Source: Paraflavitalea devenefica
GTDB lineage: Bacteria > Bacteroidota > Bacteroidia > Chitinophagales > Chitinophagaceae
DNA: 64,000 nucleotides
Direction: 5' to 3'
Assembly (NCBI RefSeq): GCF_011759375.1
Contig: NZ_JAARML010000001.1
Span: forward strand, 806,001-870,000
Shown here: piece by piece, positions 48,956 to 57,131 of the stretch
Layout of the letters: the number at the start of each line of letters is the position of its first letter
Numbering within the stretch: position 1 is the first letter of the stretch
Translations under genes and position numbers: made by a program
The notes under the pieces: model-generated
The model's input: the letters and a program-made list of their open reading frames with translations, nothing else
What the model was told of the DNA's origin: nothing
Database searches by the model: none

Positions 48956-49762
48956 CTATTTGAATATATTAATGAAAATAGCAATCGTTGCCAATATGCT
49001 GGTAGCGAGGGTAATATTTCGTATGGTGGCCTGGTCGTTCACGGCAGCCTTATTCTTTGTCACATCCACGATCACCATATCATTTTGCTGCAAATAATAA
49101 TAGGGAGAGGCAAAAATATCCGGCTTGCTGAGGTCAAGTTGTGCAAATTGACGCACCCCATTCGCCTCCCGTACCACCAATACATTATTGCGCTTCCCAT
49201 ATACGGTAATATCCCCTGCCAGGCCGATAGCTTCGAAAATATTGATCTTCTCCGCAGGAAAACTATACGTACCCGGACGGCTCACCTCTCCAATCAATGT
49301 AATTTTATAGTTGAGGAATCTTACTTCCACATAGGGATTCTTTAATAGGTCCAGACTCACATACCGTTGCGCCAGCGAATCGGCCAGTTGCCTTTTAGTC
49401 ATTCCTATTGCCCGGATATTGCCTATTTTATACAACTGTATAAACCCGTCCTCGTTTACCAGATATCCTGAAGCGGTTCCGGCAGCAGGTACGGCTGTGA
49501 TAGCGGCATCTGCATCTTGCCCCCCTCCTGTATTTATCGTTACCGGCTGGGCCATTACGGCGGCTGTAGCCTTTGCATCATCACTGTAGAGCGTGATCCC
49601 CAACAAATCCCCCTTCTGAATAACCGGATCTGCAAACTGAACCTTACTCAGCTTCGCAGTATCAAAAGCACCTTGCACATACTGCAGGTTCTTTACATTG
49701 CCACAAGAGCTCCCCAATACAATAATAATGGTTATCGGTAAAATGCCAGGCAGGCGTTGCAT
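48956..49762 (-). CDS. Polysaccharide export outer membrane lipoprotein (OPX/Wza-like)
   Basis: 268 residues. Lipobox LGSSC near 17-21 after a hydrophobic signal. Poly-export domain VIQKGDLLGITLYSDD near 44-59 and SLBB-type part YKITLIGEVSRPGTYSFPAEKINIFEAI near 156-183 (split here by context). A C-terminal helix at 250-266 would span a membrane. Located 3 bases before the kinase gene. Confidence 0.92.
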   Translation of the reverse strand: MQRLPGILPITIIIVLGSSCGNVKNLQYVQGAFDTAKLSKVQFADPVIQKGDLLGITLYSDDAKATAAVMAQPVTINTGGGQDADAAITAVPAAGTASGYLVNEDGFIQLYKIGNIRAIGMTKRQLADSLAQRYVSLDLLKNPYVEVRFLNYKITLIGEVSRPGTYSFPAEKINIFEAIGLAGDITVYGKRNNVLVVREANGVRQFAQLDLSKPDIFASPYYYLQQNDMVIVDVTKNKAAVNDQATIRNITLATSILATIAIFINIFK

Positions 49763-49789
49763 GAAGATTATTTTAAGTAATTATCAAAT

Positions 49790-50302
49790 CTACTGTTTTT
49801 CAATTACCACGATTTTCGATTTATCAACATAGGCCGTCAGCGTGAAACCTATACTTTCGATCAAAACCTCCACTTTTTTGTGTAATACACGCTTTACGGT
49901 TCCCTTCTTTCCCATCAGCACACCCTGATTCACCATTACCTTGTCATCCAACTCCACATTTATTTGTCTTACCTCCACGTCTTCAAACTCATTCATGAAC
50001 TTACGGATAGTCTGTATTTCTTTGTCCTTAATAACAGCCGGTTTTCCCAGCCAGTACACAAAATTCACCACTCCATTCACCATACGTACAGGTGTTTTCT
50101 CCTCCTCATTTACCCGCACGAACACATAGGATTTGAACAAAGGCTCCTCCACAATCTTGATCCGGTCACTCCATTTACGGTGTACCTTATTGAGCGGACA
50201 GTAACACTCCACCCCCTTTTCCTCTAATAAGCGGTGTACCTTTTTCTCCCAACGCGGTTTGGTGTACACTGCATACCATTTTTTTATTGAACCATTACTC
50301 AT
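49790..50302 (-). CDS. UpxY-family transcription antiterminator (NusG-like)
   Basis: 170 residues. NusG N-terminal domain WYAVYTKPRWEKKVHRLLEE and EPLFKSYVFVRV, then a KOW-like part (VNQGVLMGKKGTVKRV). UpxY proteins act on the 5' leader of their own polysaccharide operon to prevent premature termination. First gene of the 35-kb locus, with a leader of about 300 bases. Confidence 0.92.
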   Translation of the reverse strand: MSNGSIKKWYAVYTKPRWEKKVHRLLEEKGVECYCPLNKVHRKWSDRIKIVEEPLFKSYVFVRVNEEEKTPVRMVNGVVNFVYWLGKPAVIKDKEIQTIRKFMNEFEDVEVRQINVELDDKVMVNQGVLMGKKGTVKRVLHKKVEVLIESIGFTLTAYVDKSKIVVIEKQ

Positions 50303-50841
50303 GGATTAATTGAATCTGCTAACGCACTTTTAACCACTGTATTGCCGGATTTATTTGAACTTTTCTCTCCGTTGGCAGGGCAGGGCTTCGCCACCTCAGT
50401 CACATTCCTCTGATTGTAAGTGACTGATTATTAACGTATAACTTAAAAGTATGGGCACTATACAAGCGAAAAGGGTACAAGTGAGTCTTCCTGAGAAGTA
50501 CTCCTTATACCCTTCCACTGTATTGTAATAAAATGCGTTTGTTGTCTTTTCACAGATATTAGTTCCAGTTCTACAAAATCATTGGACTGCCAACTTTTCG
50601 CTCGACGATTGCAAATATAGGAGATTTTTAATGTGCAAAATCACGCCTTTAAAATACTTAAATCATTATTTTTCAATAAAAAAAGCAACCTCCTCAGTCA
50701 CAAATTCGATAAAGCCCATATTGGCAGATATGGCCATTTGAAATAATCTATGATACATATATTCAACTTATACAAGTTGCTATGCGATTGATCCCGGCTA
50801 TTTCCCTGTTCATGTCTGCCAGCCATTGATGAACTACAAGA
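50303..50841. promoter_or_regulatory. Promoter and long leader of the polysaccharide operon
   Basis: On the reverse strand TTTG (50639-50636) and TATATTTG (50619-50612) are spaced by 16 bases and give a predicted start near 50605. That leaves a leader of about 300 nt before upxY, including a hairpin AAGGGTA/TACCCTT (50471-50477 / 50508-50514). A leader of this kind is where UpxY proteins act. The part from 50640 to 50841 shows only a small CCATAT/ATATGG inverted repeat at 50716-50733. Confidence 0.5.
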
Positions 50842-50958
50842 TTAAACGCTATTCTTTCCCTCGGCCCTCCTTTGTTCATGGCAAATAACCAGTAACCAGC
50901 AAAACAGCAGTCCACCCATTACAAACGACAGACCAAAAATCAAATAGTGGACATTCAT
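50842..50958 (-). CDS. Small single-helix membrane protein, 38 residues
   Basis: Reads MNVHYLIFGLSF then a hydrophobic stretch (VMGGLLFCWLLVIC) and a charged tail (HEQRRAEGKNSV). One membrane helix with the basic tail inside. Upstream of the polysaccharide promoter on the same strand and divergent from the DUF5009 gene. No family recognised. Short length keeps confidence modest. Confidence 0.4.
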   Translation of the reverse strand: MNVHYLIFGLSFVMGGLLFCWLLVICHEQRRAEGKNSV

Positions 50959-51020
50959 ATGTTACTTCTAACTTACTTCTTGCTTCATCTTCCTTATCTT
51001 TCCCTTTAAAATTCATCGCT

Positions 51021-52361
51021 TTGACCCAACGCTTCTATTCCCTCGACGTATTCCGGGGCGCTACAGTAGCCCTTATGATCCTTGTAAATAATCCCGGTAG
51101 CTGGGGGAATATCTATGGCCCTCTTGAGCATGCTCCCTGGCATGGTTGCACACCCACCGACCTCGTATTTCCTTTCTTTCTTTTTGCCGTAGGAAATGCC
51201 TTGTCGTTTGTGATGCCCCGGCTTGAAGCGGCCGGCACGGCGGTGTTTCTCCGGAAGGTATTCACCCGTACATTGCTGATCTTTGCCATTGGCCTCTTTC
51301 TTAATTGGTCGCCCTTTGTAAAGTGGGTTGACGAAACATTGGCATTCAAGCCCTGGGCCGATCCCATTGTTGAGGGACGTTTCCCCACCGGCATCCGCAT
51401 ATTGGGCGTACTTCAGCGTATAGCCCTCAGTTATTGTTTTGCTTCACTGATCATTTATTTTTTTAAGATCCGGGGCGCCCTCTTTACTTCTATGTTACTG
51501 CTATTGGGGTATTGGGCCCTTTGCCTGCTGTTGGGTAAGCCCGCTGACCCCTTCAGCCTGGAAGGATATTTTGGGATACAGATTGATAAAGATGTATTGG
51601 GCGAGGCGCATATGTATAAAGGAGAAGGCGTTCCTTTTGATCCGGAAGGCCTCACCAGTACGCTTACTTCCATTGTACAGGTTATATTTGGATATTTTGT
51701 TGGACATTCTATCCAGCAAAAAGGGAAAACCTATGATATGCTTGCCCATCTTTTCGTAGCGGGCAGCCTCTTCATTTTTGCCGGCTTTGCCTGGGACATG
51801 GTTTTTCCCATTAACAAGAAAATATGGACAAGCTCCTTTGTATTGTATACAACAGGTCTCGCCATTTTTGTGCTTTCTTTATTGATGTTTCTCATTGAGT
51901 TCAAAAAAGCACATGAGAAAAAATTGTTGGTACGCACAGAAACAAAAGCACTTATTACACTGGCTGCAGGTTTAGTCCTTGCCTGGCCATTGAGAATTTT
52001 GCTGGATGCCTCTTATGTCAGTATAGCCCTCGCCTTACTGGTTCTGGGTGCCGTTGCGCTTATGTTGCTGAGCAATAACTGGAGCAAGTTCTTTGATGTA
52101 TTTGGTAAAAATCCATTGTTCATTTTTGTGTTGAGTGGTTTTCTTCCCCGTTTTCTCGGTCTGTTCCGATGGGTAGACCATGTATCGGAAAATGGAAAGA
52201 AGGTGTATACCAGTGCATTCCCCTGGTTCTATGAGCATATTTGCAAACCCCTTTCAGATAATCTTAAAAACGGCTCTTTATTATACGCGCTTTGCATGAT
52301 CGCCTTTTATTGGTCTATCGTATACTGGCTTGATAAGAAAAGGATCTACATTAAGGTGTAA
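51021..52361 (+). CDS. DUF5009/heparan-alpha-glucosaminide N-acetyltransferase-like membrane protein
   Basis: 446 residues, about 10-12 membrane helices. The start TQRFYSLDVFRGATVALMIL, VNNPGSW, and PWHGCTPTDLVFPFFLFAVGN are hallmarks of the family, which transfers acetyl groups to sugars across the membrane. The start codon is TTG; no in-frame ATG lies upstream close enough. Likely acts on peptidoglycan or surface sugars; substrate unknown. Confidence 0.85.
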   Translation: MTQRFYSLDVFRGATVALMILVNNPGSWGNIYGPLEHAPWHGCTPTDLVFPFFLFAVGNALSFVMPRLEAAGTAVFLRKVFTRTLLIFAIGLFLNWSPFVKWVDETLAFKPWADPIVEGRFPTGIRILGVLQRIALSYCFASLIIYFFKIRGALFTSMLLLLGYWALCLLLGKPADPFSLEGYFGIQIDKDVLGEAHMYKGEGVPFDPEGLTSTLTSIVQVIFGYFVGHSIQQKGKTYDMLAHLFVAGSLFIFAGFAWDMVFPINKKIWTSSFVLYTTGLAIFVLSLLMFLIEFKKAHEKKLLVRTETKALITLAAGLVLAWPLRILLDASYVSIALALLVLGAVALMLLSNNWSKFFDVFGKNPLFIFVLSGFLPRFLGLFRWVDHVSENGKKVYTSAFPWFYEHICKPLSDNLKNGSLLYALCMIAFYWSIVYWLDKKRIYIKV

Positions 52362-52373
52362 GGATTTTGCCGT

Positions 52374-52970
52374 ATGTATATTACTGAAGCCAAATTTCAA
52401 AGAGAACAGAACAATTTTGATGCCCTGCGCCTGCTTGCAGCGTTCATGGTTTTTATTACCCATAGCTATGGCTTTCCAATAGACCCAATTTCGCGACTAA
52501 CAGGCGGCACCTATACCCTCAGTTCCTGGGGGTTGATTATTTTTTTTACACTAAGCGGCTTCCTGGTATGCCGCAGTATCAGCAGGTCTTCTCTCAGGGA
52601 TTATTTCTGGAACCGCTTTTTGCGGATTTGCCCGGCTTTAGCTGTTTGCTCCCTGCTCATGGTCATTATACCTGGCTGTATTTTTACAACTTTACCCCTG
52701 AGAGAGTTTCTGTTACATCCTGGCACCTGGCACTTCCTGTTACAAAATTCCTTCCCGGTGCAGGTGGTCTTTAAATTGCCCGGTGTATTTAATGAGCGGG
52801 CAGTCAACGTCTCTTTATGGACCATACCGTTAGAAATAAAATTATACATTGCCCTGACATCCTGGTTCCTGGTAGAAAAGAAAGCTTTATCCTTAAAAAA
52901 ACATAGAAGAATTACGCTTGCTGAAGAGCTTATTGCTCAGCCAGAAAATAAGGCAAACCAGTATAAATAA
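52374..52970 (+). pseudogene. C-terminally truncated acyltransferase-3 gene
   Basis: 198 residues. The N-terminal half is a typical acyltransferase-3 (NNFDALRLLAAFMVFITHSYGF, WGLIIFFTLSGFLVCRS, NVSLWTIPLEIKLYI), but after about residue 165 it turns into hydrophilic sequence and stops; the family needs about 350 residues. The last 78 bases overlap the convergent membrane gene, so the 3' half was probably replaced by that gene. Follows the DUF5009 gene by 12 bases. Confidence 0.65.
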
Positions 52971-53456
52971 TAAGCATAGGATAATGACAGAAAATTTGGC
53001 AGCGGCCATATCATAAGTCAGCATTACATTCCAATGGGTAATAGCACCCTGCAGACTTTTCGTCATGGTCACATTTTCGATCACATCACAGATGCCTGCG
53101 ATGGCCAACAACCAGGAAGCCCCTTTGCCGGAACGGATGAGTATTTCATGTCCTGTCAGCCTCGAGAGGAAGGCACAGGCCACTGCCAGGCCCGATGTAT
53201 ACAAAATAATAAACAGGTAGTCAATGTAAATACTCTGAACAGCCTTATTGTATTTTCCCACCTGCTTCCATTCATGCACAATGCTTTCGGCCACACTGGC
53301 CTCTTTCGCCACCTCAAACCGTACAATATCTCCCGACGTAAGAGGCTGCAGGTAAAACCTGGAACAAATAATAAAGAGAACGTTGACCAGTAATAGCCAC
53401 CAGAACCAGCGTTGCAAAGAAGCAGTAGGAGCCGCGTAGGTAATTTTCATGATCAA
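52893..53456 (-). CDS. Hypothetical membrane protein, four helices
   Basis: 187 residues. Hydrophobic segments near 18-38, 80-102, 110-125 and 146-170. The periplasmic loop between helices 1 and 2 is charged (SGDIVRFEVAKEASVAESIV). No family recognised with confidence. Convergent with, and overlapping the end of, the truncated acyltransferase gene. An alternative start is ATG 53450. Confidence 0.6.
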   Translation of the reverse strand: MIMKITYAAPTASLQRWFWWLLLVNVLFIICSRFYLQPLTSGDIVRFEVAKEASVAESIVHEWKQVGKYNKAVQSIYIDYLFIILYTSGLAVACAFLSRLTGHEILIRSGKGASWLLAIAGICDVIENVTMTKSLQGAITHWNVMLTYDMAAAKFSVIILCLLFILVCLIFWLSNKLFSKRNSSMFF

Positions 53457-53649
53457 TGGAAATTAAAAGCAAGCCTGATTAAAAGACAATCGTCTCTTTA
53501 AAAATAAACAATTTCCACGGAACACTTACGACAGTTCGACACAGCTCATTTTTTACCAGTTCAATAGTATGCCAGTCTGTTTTATTCCGGGTAGCCGCTT
53601 AAATTTTATACTCCCTCTCACAATCCATTTAATTTGTATATATTATACT

Positions 53650-54747
53650 ATGAAAAAGCTCCTTCAGTGGCTGTTCCGTAAACCTGTAGCCTGGCTGGCA
53701 GAGAAGGTTTCTTCCTCACCAGATAAAGAGGCGGTATTTGCTTCCCTGTCTAAACTACAGGAAGACATTGTAAAGAAGAAAGGCAGTAATGGTATTGTAT
53801 TGCCTTTCAATATTGATAGCAGCAAGTTCATTATCCTCTCCGATCAGCATAAGGGAGGCAGGGATCTCGCGGACGATTTTGCACCTGCCGAAGCCAATTA
53901 CCGGACAGCGCTGCAATACTATTATAATGAAGGCTTTACTTTTATTAATATCGGCGACTGTGAAGAGCTGTGGGAGAATACACCTAAGGTAGCAATAGAA
54001 AAGAACCGGCTCGCCCTGCTGGAAGAGGCAAGGTTCCTGCAACAGGACCGTTACTACCGTATTTTTGGCAATCATGACCTGGAATGGAATTACCTCATTC
54101 AACAGAACCAATACCTGAAGCCCATTTTTGGGGATAAACTAAAAGTGTATGAAGGCCTGCTACTGAAAACGACCTACAACCAGCAGGAATATGCAGTTTT
54201 CCTTGCACATGGCCACCAGGGTGACAAAAAAAGTGATGGCAATCCATTCAGCAAATGGGTAGTAGCTGCTATCTGGACACCCATCCAGCGTTTCCTGGAA
54301 GTAAGTATCAACACGACAGCCGACTCTTTTGATCTTGTAGACCGTCACAATATCATGATGTATGAATGGAGCGCCACCCAAAAGAACCTGATCTTTATTT
54401 CGGGGCATACGCATAAACCTGTTTTTGCTTCTCTTGACCATATAGATCGTCTTACCAAACAATTGGAAAAAGCCATTACTACCGGTGATGAAGCAAGAGG
54501 CAAAGAGATTGCCGGTGAAATAGAAAAAAGAAAACTGGAATACGCCGGTAAGAAACTTGTCAAAACCATGGCGCATCCCAGTTATTTTAACAGTGGTTGC
54601 TGTTGTTTCAGTGATGGAGATATTACCGGCATCGAAATAACCGAAGGCTTTATCCGCCTCATTAAGTGGGAATCGGATGACAAAGGCCCTGTACGAAAAG
54701 TTCTCGAAGAGTCGCCCCTCTACTATATTTTCGATTCACTGGTGTAA
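53650..54747 (+). CDS. Metallophosphoesterase (calcineurin-like)
   Basis: 365 residues from the ATG at 53650 (MKKLLQWLFRKP), preferred to the upstream 53569 start, which adds a Cys/Ile-rich non-homologous extension. Metal-site motifs: IILSDQHKGGRD, NIGDCEELW, FGNHDLEWN, AHGHQGD, GHTHKPVF. A helical insert near 285-305 is unusual. The substrate could be a nucleotide, lipid or RNA end. Convergent with rtcB. Confidence 0.82.
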   Translation: MKKLLQWLFRKPVAWLAEKVSSSPDKEAVFASLSKLQEDIVKKKGSNGIVLPFNIDSSKFIILSDQHKGGRDLADDFAPAEANYRTALQYYYNEGFTFINIGDCEELWENTPKVAIEKNRLALLEEARFLQQDRYYRIFGNHDLEWNYLIQQNQYLKPIFGDKLKVYEGLLLKTTYNQQEYAVFLAHGHQGDKKSDGNPFSKWVVAAIWTPIQRFLEVSINTTADSFDLVDRHNIMMYEWSATQKNLIFISGHTHKPVFASLDHIDRLTKQLEKAITTGDEARGKEIAGEIEKRKLEYAGKKLVKTMAHPSYFNSGCCCFSDGDITGIEITEGFIRLIKWESDDKGPVRKVLEESPLYYIFDSLV

Positions 54748-54751
54748 GCAT

Positions 54752-56197
54752 TTATTCTCCTTCGATCTCTCCTTTCTTCATCCATGGCTTAGGTGCCGCG
54801 CCATCCATTTTCACGATCTTAGGATAGAACAAACCGACAGTATCCACCAGGTGTTGCTGCGCATTCATTACAGTATAAATATCTTTATACGCATGTGGCG
54901 CCTCATCCAATCCACCACCGATGAGCTTAACCCCATGTTTGCTGAGCATTTCCTATAAGGCATGCCGTGTAATGGTATTCAGGGCTGCTGTTCTGCTCAT
55001 TTTTCTTCCGGCTCCATGCGATGCCGAATTAACAGAAGCCAGCTCACCTTTTCCTTTCACAATGAAGCCCGGCGCGGTCATAGACCCCGGAATAATACCC
55101 AATACGTCCTTACCTGCCGGTGTAGCTCCTTTTCTATGCACAATCACTTCCCGTCCCTGATACATTTCCCTCCAGGCGAAATTATGGTGGTTTTCTACCA
55201 TCTTCAGTGGTTGCCGCCCCAACTGCTTTGCAATTTTAGCATGGATCACATGATGGCAGGCACTTGCATAATCGCCGGCCAGGTTCATGGCCATCCAGTA
55301 TTCAATGCCTTCCTGCTCATCCATCGTTAGCCAGGCCAGGTTATTCGCTTCTCCCGGCAGCCGCCTTTTTTGTTTGGCCACTTTGGTATAGTGGTTGGCA
55401 ATATTGGCGCCCAATGCCCTGGAACCGGAATGCGTGAGCAATCCCAGGTAGGCTCCGGCTTCTATACCTAAAACAGGATCTTTCTCTTTAATCTCTACCA
55501 ACCCGAACTCAGCAAAATGGTTCCCGGAACCGGAAGATCCCAGTTGCTTTGCCGCCCTTCCCTGCAATGCTTTGAGCAAAGGCAGTTGATCAAACTCAGG
55601 ACGGTCAATCACTTCATGTTCTGTAGCATTGTCAAACTGCCGTCCTCCACCGAATAGGGTGGCTTCATTCAGCTCGCGGGTAAAATATGGCTCCCGTTGC
55701 ACCAGCTCTTTCGGATCTATATCGAATACAGATAAACACATCCGGCATCCGATGTCAACACCTACTCCGTATGGTATTACGGCATTCTCTGTAGCCAGTA
55801 CACCTCCAATAGGCAGTCCATATCCGGCGTGCGCATCGGGCATTAAGGCTCCTGCCAGCGATACCGGCAGTTTGGCTGCCTGGTACATCTGGTTCATCGC
55901 GCCGGGCTCAATGAACTCGCTGCCAAATACATTGAAAGATATACCTGTTGTGTTCAACGATATCTCCACACCTTCCGGCGCAGGCTTGGGCAATAGTTGT
56001 TGCGCCACGGGCGCCAGTACAGCATCTTCCATATAATCAGCCGGAGCAGTCAGTACGTCTTTCAAGATATCTATTGCCTGTTCGGTTGTATGATGTTTAT
56101 AGTTGCGCTCCATCACATTCATGGCAATGCTGATCACCGGGCCTTCCGGATAACCAATTACCCTTAAATCCTTTCCTTTTAATTTTAACTTTGCCAT
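54752..56197 (-). CDS. rtcB: RNA-splicing ligase RtcB, interrupted by an in-frame TAG
   Basis: RtcB joins 2',3'-cyclic phosphate and 5'-OH RNA ends with GTP and Mn2+. The reading frame starts at 56197 (MAKLKLKGKDLRVIGYPEGP). Motifs: PYGVGVDIGCRM (Mn Cys), SGSGNHFAEFG, THSGSRALG, NHHNFAW, and NSASHGAGRKMSR with the guanylylated His near 402. A TAG at 54955-54953 follows TRHAL, and the same frame continues after GAA with ATG (54949) through LIGGGLDEAPHAYKDI to the natural end (FYPKIVKMDG). The 66-residue tail includes conserved GTP-site residues, so the gene is either broken, read through, or expressed as two pieces. Downstream of the tRNA array on the same strand. Confidence 0.85.
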
Positions 56198-56284
56198 ACT
56201 TCTTGGTTTTCAATAATCAGTTAACTGTGAACCTTCTATTCTCAATTTACCGAATTCATTTCGTGTCAGGTCAAACCGTTTTAG

Positions 56285-56356
56285 TGGACAAAACAGGATT
56301 CGAACCTGTACACACCCGGCTTCAACGGGCTGCTCTACCATTGGAGCTATTTGTCC
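56285..56356 (-). tRNA. tRNA-Phe (GAA)
   Basis: 72 nt. Acceptor GGACAAA/TTTGTCC, D-stem GCTC/GAGC, anticodon stem GCCCG/CGGGT with loop TTGAAGC, T-arm ACAGG TTCGAAT CCTGT, discriminator A. CCA is not encoded. Last tRNA of the array, 87 bases upstream of rtcB. Confidence 0.92.
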
Positions 56357-56360
56357 TTTG

Positions 56361-56431
56361 AGGGAACAGGATGATTCGAACATCCGTCTTTCCGTTAACA
56401 GCGGAGCGTTCTGCCATTGAACTATATTCCC
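56361..56431 (-). tRNA. tRNA-Asn (GTT), with U73
   Basis: 71 nt. Acceptor GGGAATA/TGTTCCC with one G-U, D-stem GTTC/GAAC, anticodon loop CTGTTAA, anticodon stem closed by a C-A mismatch, T-arm GGATG TTCGAAT CATCC. The discriminator is T where bacterial tRNA-Asn normally has G. Only 4 bases separate it from tRNA-Phe. Confidence 0.88.
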
Positions 56432-56441
56432 TTTGTCGATG

Positions 56442-56512
56442 ACGGCTTAAGAAGATTCGAACTTCTATCTGTACGTTCGTAGCGTACTATTCTTCCTTTG
56501 AACTATAAGCGG
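56442..56512 (-). tRNA. tRNA-Arg (ACG), with acceptor mismatch and U73
   Basis: 71 nt. Acceptor CCGCTTA/TAAGCCG has a C-C mismatch at pair 2-71. D-stem GTTC/GAAT, perfect anticodon stem GTACG/CGTAC with loop CTACGAA, T-arm AGAAG TTCGAAT CTTCT. Discriminator T. Confidence 0.85.
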
Positions 56513-56515
56513 TTG

Positions 56516-56587
56516 GTTGTCTTTGGGCCTCGAACCCTGTTCTCCTCATTCACAGTGAGGTATTTTACCAGTTAAACTAAAGACAAC
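56516..56587 (-). tRNA. tRNA-His (GTG), with shortened T-stem
   Basis: 72 nt including an encoded G at -1 opposite C73, the histidine identity pair. Acceptor TTGTCTT/AAGACAA, anticodon stem CCTCA/TGAGG with loop CTGTGAA. The T-arm reads AGGG TTCGAGG CCCA, two bases short, leaving only three G-C pairs. Confidence 0.85.
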
Positions 56588-56593
56588 GTTTTG

Positions 56594-56666
56594 TTACCGG
56601 GCTCAGATTCGAACTGAGAACATCACAGTCAAAGTGTGATATGTTAGCCGGTTACACTATCCGGTA
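56594..56666 (-). tRNA. tRNA-Gln (TTG)
   Basis: 73 nt. Acceptor TACCGGA/CCCGGTA with U1-A72, the weak pair preferred by GlnRS, and an A-C mismatch at 7-66. D-stem GTGT/ACAT, anticodon stem TCACA/TGTGA with loop CTTTGAC, T-arm CTCAG TTCGAAT CTGAG, discriminator A. Confidence 0.88.
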
Positions 56667-56669
56667 AAG

Positions 56670-56743
56670 TTGGCCCGGTGAGAATCGAACTCACAACCCC
56701 GGGAGTAAAAGTCCCTTACTCTGCCTGTTTGAGCTACGAGCCA
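56670..56743 (-). tRNA. tRNA-Lys (TTT)
   Basis: 74 nt. Acceptor TGGCTCG/CGGGCCA, D-stem GCTC/GAGT, anticodon loop CTTTTAC on stem AGGGA/TCCCG (outer A-G mismatch), T-arm GTGAG TTCGATT CTCAC, discriminator A. Three bases before tRNA-Gln. Confidence 0.92.
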
Positions 56744-56755
56744 ATATGGTTTCTG

Positions 56756-56828
56756 TTGGCCTGCCGGGACTTGAACCCGGAGCTTCCTGCGTATAAGGCA
56801 GTTACTCTAACCATTGAGTTACAGGCCA
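56756..56828 (-). tRNA. tRNA-Ile (TAT)
   Basis: 73 nt. Perfect acceptor TGGCCTG/CAGGCCA, D-stem ACTC/GAGT, anticodon loop CTTATAC on stem ACTGC/GCAGG (outer A-G mismatch), T-arm CCGGG TTCAAGT CCCGG, discriminator A. The UAU anticodon is rare in bacteria, which usually read AUA with a lysidine-modified CAU tRNA. First tRNA of the array. Confidence 0.92.
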
Positions 56829-56843
56829 GGATGGTTTTGGAAA

Positions 56844-56876
56844 AGTAGCCTCCCGCAGCATCGCGGGAGAACTACT
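56844..56876 (-). terminator. Hairpin between the third small ORF and the tRNA array (weak terminator or processing site)
   Basis: On the reverse strand CTCCCGC/GCGGGAG (7 bp, six-base loop) is extended by AGTAG/CTACT across a small internal loop. It is followed by TTTTCC, a weak U-run. It starts 27 bases after the stop of the small ORF at 56904-57041 and lies 15 bases before tRNA-Ile. Confidence 0.5.
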
Positions 56877-56903
56877 GTATCCTCCTTTCTGCACATAACA
56901 TGT

Positions 56904-57041
56904 TTACCGCAACTCAAATTCTGCCGGGTGCTGTATTTTACCCGTTCCTTTTTTGCTTATGGCTTTATTCTTTCCGGTCTTTTTTCCTGTTATCAGTTCC
57001 ATGATCAACCGGATTGTTAAAACAGCCATCACCAGTTTCAT
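56904..57041 (-). CDS. Small basic ORF 3 upstream of the tRNA array, 45 residues
   Basis: Starts MKLVMAVLTIRLIMEL, a short hydrophobic N-terminus, followed by a Lys-rich tail (KKTGKNKAISKKGTGK). It has eight Lys and three ATA codons. AAAGGAGG at 57054-57047 lies 5 bases before the ATG, a strong Shine-Dalgarno site, unusual in Bacteroidota. The same CAGAAAGGAGG word recurs after the stop (56891-56881) without a start codon. Could be a leader peptide or a small membrane-active protein. Confidence 0.45.
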   Translation of the reverse strand: MKLVMAVLTIRLIMELITGKKTGKNKAISKKGTGKIQHPAEFELR

Positions 57042-57077
57042 AATTACCTCCTTTCTGTGTTGCTTATACGGGACAAC

Positions 57078-57107
57078 AAAAAACCCGGTCATTGAATGGA
57101 CCGGGTT
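57078..57107 (-). terminator. Rho-independent terminator 2 in the tRNA/rtcB leader
   Basis: Reverse strand: AACCCGGTC and GACCGGGTT form a 9-bp stem with an 8-base loop, followed by TTTTGTTG. It begins 24 bases after the stop of small ORF 2. Confidence 0.8.
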
Positions 57108-57131
57108 CTGTATGTTTCACAACACAGCTTA

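Noticed and set aside
54752..54949. Separate 65-residue gene after rtcB
   Set aside because: It is the same frame as rtcB after the TAG and matches the RtcB tail, so it is treated as part of rtcB.
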